DNA of 64,000 nucleotides from Cardiocondyla obscurior (lineage: Eukaryota; Arthropoda; Insecta; Hymenoptera; Formicidae). Made by a program: the position numbers and the translations under genes. Positions 58,943 to 64,000 of this stretch are shown piece by piece. How positions within the stretch are numbered: the first letter of the stretch is position 1; each line of letters starts with the position of its first letter. Below the pieces are notes generated by a model. The model worked only from the letters and a program-made list of their open reading frames with translations, was not told the DNA's origin and made no database searches. The stretch covers positions 5,146,001-5,210,000 of the forward strand of contig NC_091875.1 of the NCBI RefSeq assembly GCF_019399895.1, in the 5' to 3' direction.

Positions 58943-61900
58943 TTAATTATTATCTTCGTCATAAATAAATGTTGCATCTAACATTAACAGTATAATGTGA
59001 TAATCACAATGAGTTTTAGGTAAATGCACAGATATTCGACGAATTAATTCCACGGTGTCGGGATTCGAACAATTTGTATAGACTACTTCAGGCACGTTCT
59101 AAGAAAAGTTTAATAGTTAGCAAAATTAAAATCCAACAAACAGATCTGAACACACTTACCAAGCTTTCCAAGTATCTCGTAAGTGCTGGACTCATTCGTG
59201 ACATTTCTTTTAGAAGATCAGGTGTTTTTGAAAGGTACGCCATCATTCTTCTTCCGGCTATAGGTAATAAGTTTGCAGCCAAGCATTCAATATCGGTTAC
59301 CGCTGTAGTTACCTAACAATAAATAAATATATGTAATGAATAGACATAAGTATAACCATAGTATGTAGAATATGATGTAAGTATAAGCATCTGTAATGTA
59401 TATAGTGTGTGTAAGTATACACCTACGATCACTTATACGTACGTACACACATGTACACACTTACAAGCACATGCAAGTACAAAAATGAAGTGAATAAAGG
59501 AATTTGTTATACAGTCACCTCTTCTGCCAAACGATCGAAACCGTTTATGTACAATTGACAGGCTTGATGGATCCTCAACTCGTCATTATTAATTTTCCAG
59601 ATAGATGCTAACGTTTGACATTTGCTCATCCATGAAACAGCCTGCGTCGAACTAATCGTCACGCCGTCAGAGGTTTCTCGATGAATAAATTCCATTGATG
59701 CTGTAATTACTCTACATAAAAATTCTGTACGTATATTATCTCTCTTGTCATCTCGATACCACGAGAGTATCGCTTTGTCTGTTATGTCTTGAAAGAGATA
59801 GGGCTGTACCTGCAACGAGCAAAAAATATTTTTTATACACGAATGCGTATGTAGTTAATTAATCATACCACGTTATATTATATGTCACTTACCACGGATT
59901 CAAACAAATTGTTCAATGGCTTCAACATTTTCATATTGAGACATGCCATCATATAAAGAACATTAGCCACTTGTACGTGTAACAAAATCAAATCATACCA
60001 AGCTGGAGTTTGCGAGACAGCTAGTGCGGCGAACGGTTGTGGCCCACCGAAGTGCCCGTCCCACAATTCTTCCGATTTTATTATCCCACTATTTCCTCGT
60101 TCGAGTACTTCGACCTGCATAACGTAAATTAACTCGTATACTAAAATTTGAACAATTTACATAATTTTTTTTTACCTATTTTCTACATACATCGATAAAT
60201 ATATCCAAGAACGTAACGCAATGCTGCAAAAATGTTGTTAATTGAATGTCAGATAAACCGACATCTTGCATACATAATCTTTCTTTTGGTAATTTTCCGA
60301 GTTTGTTCATCAACTTTGCTGTCGCTTCCATTCTTTTCTTTATGTGAAGAGTCCATAATAGACAACATACTCCTATTGAATAAACACAAAAAGAATATGC
60401 GTTAATAAAAATCCAGACACTCTAGAAAAATTTGCTGAAAGAGCAACTCAACCATGTCTCATATTTTTCATAGGTATTTGTCGTAAAACGGTCAGAGCAG
60501 CTGCGAGTGAATCCAGCTGAGTGACATCTCTATCCCAAGACATAGCAAACTCCCAGCATAAATTAGCCAATAAAACGCTGCTCGTTAAACTGTACGGAAA
60601 ATGACGTTTTAGTATGGTAATTTTGTCTGGAAAAGAAACAAGAAAAAAAAAAGAATTTTAATTTACAACGTAACATTACGTCTAAAGATTCTTTTTCTAA
60701 AATATGTCTTGCCTAAAACGCATGCTTCCACAGTTGTGTTTACTTCGTCTCCTATTTCTACTGATAAAGAAAGAAGTTTTAATTGCTCCTGTTCAGAAAC
60801 ATCAACAGCAGTTTCTTCGCTCAGTGTGTCGTCAGCGGACAATTGTACGAAATTCATTGATTGCGGCTGATCGAATTCTACGTCGGTCGTGTCAATTAAC
60901 CGCGCTGGATCGATACCTGTTGTGCCGAGCCACTTCGCAACCAATTCAGACACCGAGCCTGATTCAAACAAGAGTATGAAACATAGAAAAGCATAGAATA
61001 TAATGTAAATAGGATATTATAAATTATACATTAATTTTTATTACCTCTTCCTCTAGAGAGAATTGTCGCCAAAGAAATATCATTTCGGGCGAATGGCAGA
61101 GTAAAGAATTGCGTCGTCTCGTCTGGTGTAACTCGCTGACTGGAAAGTTAGAATAAGATTTATTACAATGGGAATAAAATCATGTTACTTACATTGAATC
61201 TCCTTAATCATTTTGATACTTTACGACACGTACTTAACAACAGCATTTAAAATGGCAATATCCTCAAGATTTCCAATTAACAAAGTAAATTGACAAGTAT
61301 CGTTACTGACGTTCTCCCATTCGCTAATTGAACTGTACATTTCATCGTCCGGTGTGACATTATTTGGCTTATTATTTTCCAATATATTTATTTCATTTAC
61401 AACGTTCTCATTTTTTAAATTTTCTTCATTATTTCCATCATCTTTTAACTTTGCTAGTTTCTGATTTTGTAATCTCTCTTTATACTTCTCTAAAATCATA
61501 GCGGTTGCCTTACACGCTAACGCGGCAGTAAACGCGTTGAAAGGTTTTATGGATTCTGACAAAATAAGGCGTACGTTCTTCCACCACAAAGAGACCTCAT
61601 TATATTCAACACATATCTCTTCTACATCTGTCAAATAAGAGTTAATTAAATTCAGTAGCTCACACGTGGACTAATTACAGATGTGTAATATCTTGAAATA
61701 AATTTACCTGCTAACAAACAAATAACACGCAGCAGCTGCGTAAAACGTTTTAATTCGATATCTGAAAATGTAGCTCTTTCCTTGTTCATCCAATATATTA
61801 GCGCTAATCGTATAAAAATAAACGGTTGAATGTTACTGTTTTTAGCTGCTTCTTGCCATTTTTCTATTATATCGTCGGAATATATCAGTCTTTGAAATAT

Positions 61901-64000
61901 CAATTGTGCTAAAAATTATATTAATCACATTTTATAAAAAAAAATTATTTTTTTAGTGGCATATTTTCAGTTAATATAAAATATACTTACAAATCTCATG
62001 TACATTTTCCTCCTTTACATCTTTACGTAAACCAATTAATTTCGATGTTCCCAATTCAAAGCAAGATAAAAAATTAAAGAAAGCATTTTCATCTTTAAAT
62101 TTGACTTTAGTTTCTACGAAAACGTCACTTTTAAAATTGTTTAACATTTTAGCCAATTTAATAATACGATTTACTTCTCGTTCCGAAGTTAATAGTGCTA
62201 AAGATAAATTTGTAACATTAATTTCATTATCGATCGTTGAAATATTGGACTCAGATGGCATATCAAATTGAAACTTGACATATTTATAAAATGTAATTAT
62301 TCGTTGCAATTGTATCGCTAATTGACGAAGTATCTTAGTAGTAGGTTCAAATTCTTCTTTCCCTTCTTCTTCTATTTCTTCTGTAAGATATTAATTTAAA
62401 ATATTTGTACTAATTGTGTACTGCGTTATACAACGTAAAACATTTGGTGACATATACAGCTTAATGCGTTTACCTTGTTTTATTGCAAAAGAATCTGTTG
62501 CAGCGAGCAAAGCATCTGGTAAGATATGTTTGTTATTCATCAAAACTTCTATCGTTTGTATTCGGACTTCATTCGTTTCCAAACCTAGACAAGTATCAGC
62601 AACTTTGGAAATTAATTTTTCCTCATTAAAATCTTCTTCCCTCAGAAATGTTCTTAGTTTCCTGAGTAGATGTATGTCGCGTGCCCGTTTTCCGTTTTTG
62701 CTGTTAAGCGCAAAGTGAAATGGCACACAAATTTCTTTTAATCCTCCAAGTGGATCGATAAATACGCAGGAATATTGCGCTTTATTTTTCGATAACGTGG
62801 CATTGTCATTTGCGCCCAAAAAGCCATAATTAATGTATAGTAATCTGCAAGACCAGACATTAGATAAGCGTTTTAACAGAAGTAACAGCATAAATAAAAG
62901 TTTATAATAATGACTTACCGTCCATTTTTGCTAGCGGTAAATGTAGTAATTTTTGGGCCTTGTTGTACACTCCAAATATCTATTACACCTTTTTTTGGTG
63001 CATATATAACTAAAAATAGAGCGGTGCGCAAAGGAACTTTGCGTCCAGATTTATCAACATTTCTGCGTATTCCACGATCTCTCTCTTCACCGACTTCGAT
63101 CCAACTACATTGAGCGTCGCGATATCCTTTCCACATTCTCACAGCTATACCTTTTTTATTATTCACGAGAATTACTCTTCCCATAGCATCTGATATGACC
63201 GAAAACATTTTGTTCGGACTACAAACGATGGAATAACCTTCTCTCATAATATCACTTAAACCAAATCGACATGTCATTGTTTCTACAGATTCGTGGTTTG
63301 TACCTTTCGACGTTTCAGCTGTTGCACTTTTAGAATTTCCACGAAACCACCTAAAAAAAAAAAAAATTTATTATAGTAAATTAATTTTTGTAAGTACAAT
63401 GGAAATTAAATGGTATACAAAAACCACTTACGGCACAGCAGTACCTATAGCATTAGCCAATTTACTTGCCATGGCTATTGCAACATCTGTTAGTACTGGT
63501 GCATTACCACCTTCCAATGCGTAATGAAATCCTATAAACGGCCGTTTTCCTGTCGCAAGAACTAAATGATGTTGCGGTGCACTAGATCTGTATGCTGCAT
63601 TATATCCACCACATATCGAAGCTGTCATTAAATGATCAAAGCTATTTATTGACGTTGTACCCACAACTTCTAAATCGTTTGTAATGTCTTGATTTTTAAA
63701 CGTCCATTTTTTAAATGACAAATTTGTGACTGGTGGCAAATCGCTGCAATTTGCTTGAACTGTAAATCAAAAATAATTAAATTAATTAAAATTTTAAACA
63801 TAAGAAATTTTTATCAATTAGTAATGATATACCTTTAGCTAAATGATTTCTACAGGCACGTAAAGTTGAAAACAATGGAAATCCTTGCAATATACAAACG
63901 CCACTATTGTACAATATATAAATTTCTTCACTAGAACCTGCATCTCCAGCATGTCTGGGCAAACAAAACGATTGACACTTTATTCCTAAAACTGACTCGT
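58943..64000 (-). CDS. RAB3GAP2: Rab3 GTPase-activating protein non-catalytic subunit, 5' end outside the window
   Basis: Minus-strand exons, 5' to 3': 64000(partial)-63833, 63759-63432, 63350-62919, 62844-62474, 62380-61991, 61908-61708, 61627-61234, 61139-61045, 60958-60713, 60626-60453, 60372-60191, 60114-59893, 59809-59513, 59312-59160, 59098-58943 (TAA). All phases agree and give about 1,268 residues; human RAB3GAP2 has about 1,393, so roughly the first 100 are missing. Recognisable parts are LGIKCQSFCLPRHAGDAG, LATGKRPFIGFHYALEGG and VRMWKGYRDAQCSWIE in the N-terminal, propeller-like half, followed by the long alpha-rich half. The protein pairs with RAB3GAP1 to regulate Rab3 in vesicle release and Rab18 at the ER (family knowledge). 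The exon ending at 60,713 has no phase-compatible GT donor there: the best site is a GC donor (TTTTAG/GCAAGA). A GT alternative further on would add about ten basic residues. Confidence 0.88.

Noticed and set aside
59048..59075. tRNA T-arm-like TTCGAATCCCGACACC on the minus strand
   Set aside because: It is inside the last coding exon of the Rab3 GAP gene, and no D-arm, anticodon arm or acceptor stem pairs around it.
60961..60971. Extension of a Rab3 GAP exon to an upstream methionine (MFESG)
   Set aside because: The frame there is intron; the acceptor ATCAG at 60,959-60,963 and the phase place the exon start at 60,958.

Overview
The window is nuclear DNA from an animal with spliced genes, almost certainly an insect. 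A fuseless-family gene, a Pak3-type kinase, short introns and strong regional CpG contrast fit Hymenoptera (an ant or relative). That placement is inference. No bacterial-type operon, rRNA, tRNA, CRISPR array or intact transposon was found. Gene models were built by hand: GT..AG junctions were chosen so that reading phase is kept across every intron.

Left part (about 1-32,600, CpG-rich): one long plus-strand gene of the PLEKHA5/6/7 family. Eighteen coding exons run from 12,214 to 29,228. A phase-compatible candidate first exon lies at 2,384-2,435, and the introns are long and GC-rich. The PH domain that names the family is not visible here. It lies upstream of the window or is absent from this isoform.

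Middle part (32,600-45,000, AT-rich, CpG-poor): a mitochondrial pyruvate dehydrogenase E2/E3-binding-protein-like gene (+, 11 exons, two lipoyl domains, acyltransferase histidine lost); an intronless group I PAK kinase (-); and a STARD10-like START-domain lipid transfer protein (+, 6 coding exons).

Right part (45,000-64,000): a fuseless-like membrane protein locus (+). Two different N-terminal halves, one of four exons and one of a single exon, are both phase-compatible with one shared set of three 3' exons. After it come a three-exon acylphosphatase-like gene (+) whose usual catalytic arginine is a proline, and, convergent with it, the Rab3 GAP non-catalytic subunit (-, at least 15 exons, 5' end beyond the window).

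The genes do not form one pathway. The Rab3 regulator and the presynaptic fuseless family both touch synaptic vesicle release, and both flank the acylphosphatase gene. The observations most worth following are the alternative-halves architecture of fuseless, the histidine-less double-lipoyl E2-like protein, the arginine-less acylphosphatase, a probable GC-AG intron in the Rab3 GAP gene, two palindromic MITE-like elements, and the sharp CpG contrast between neighbouring genes.
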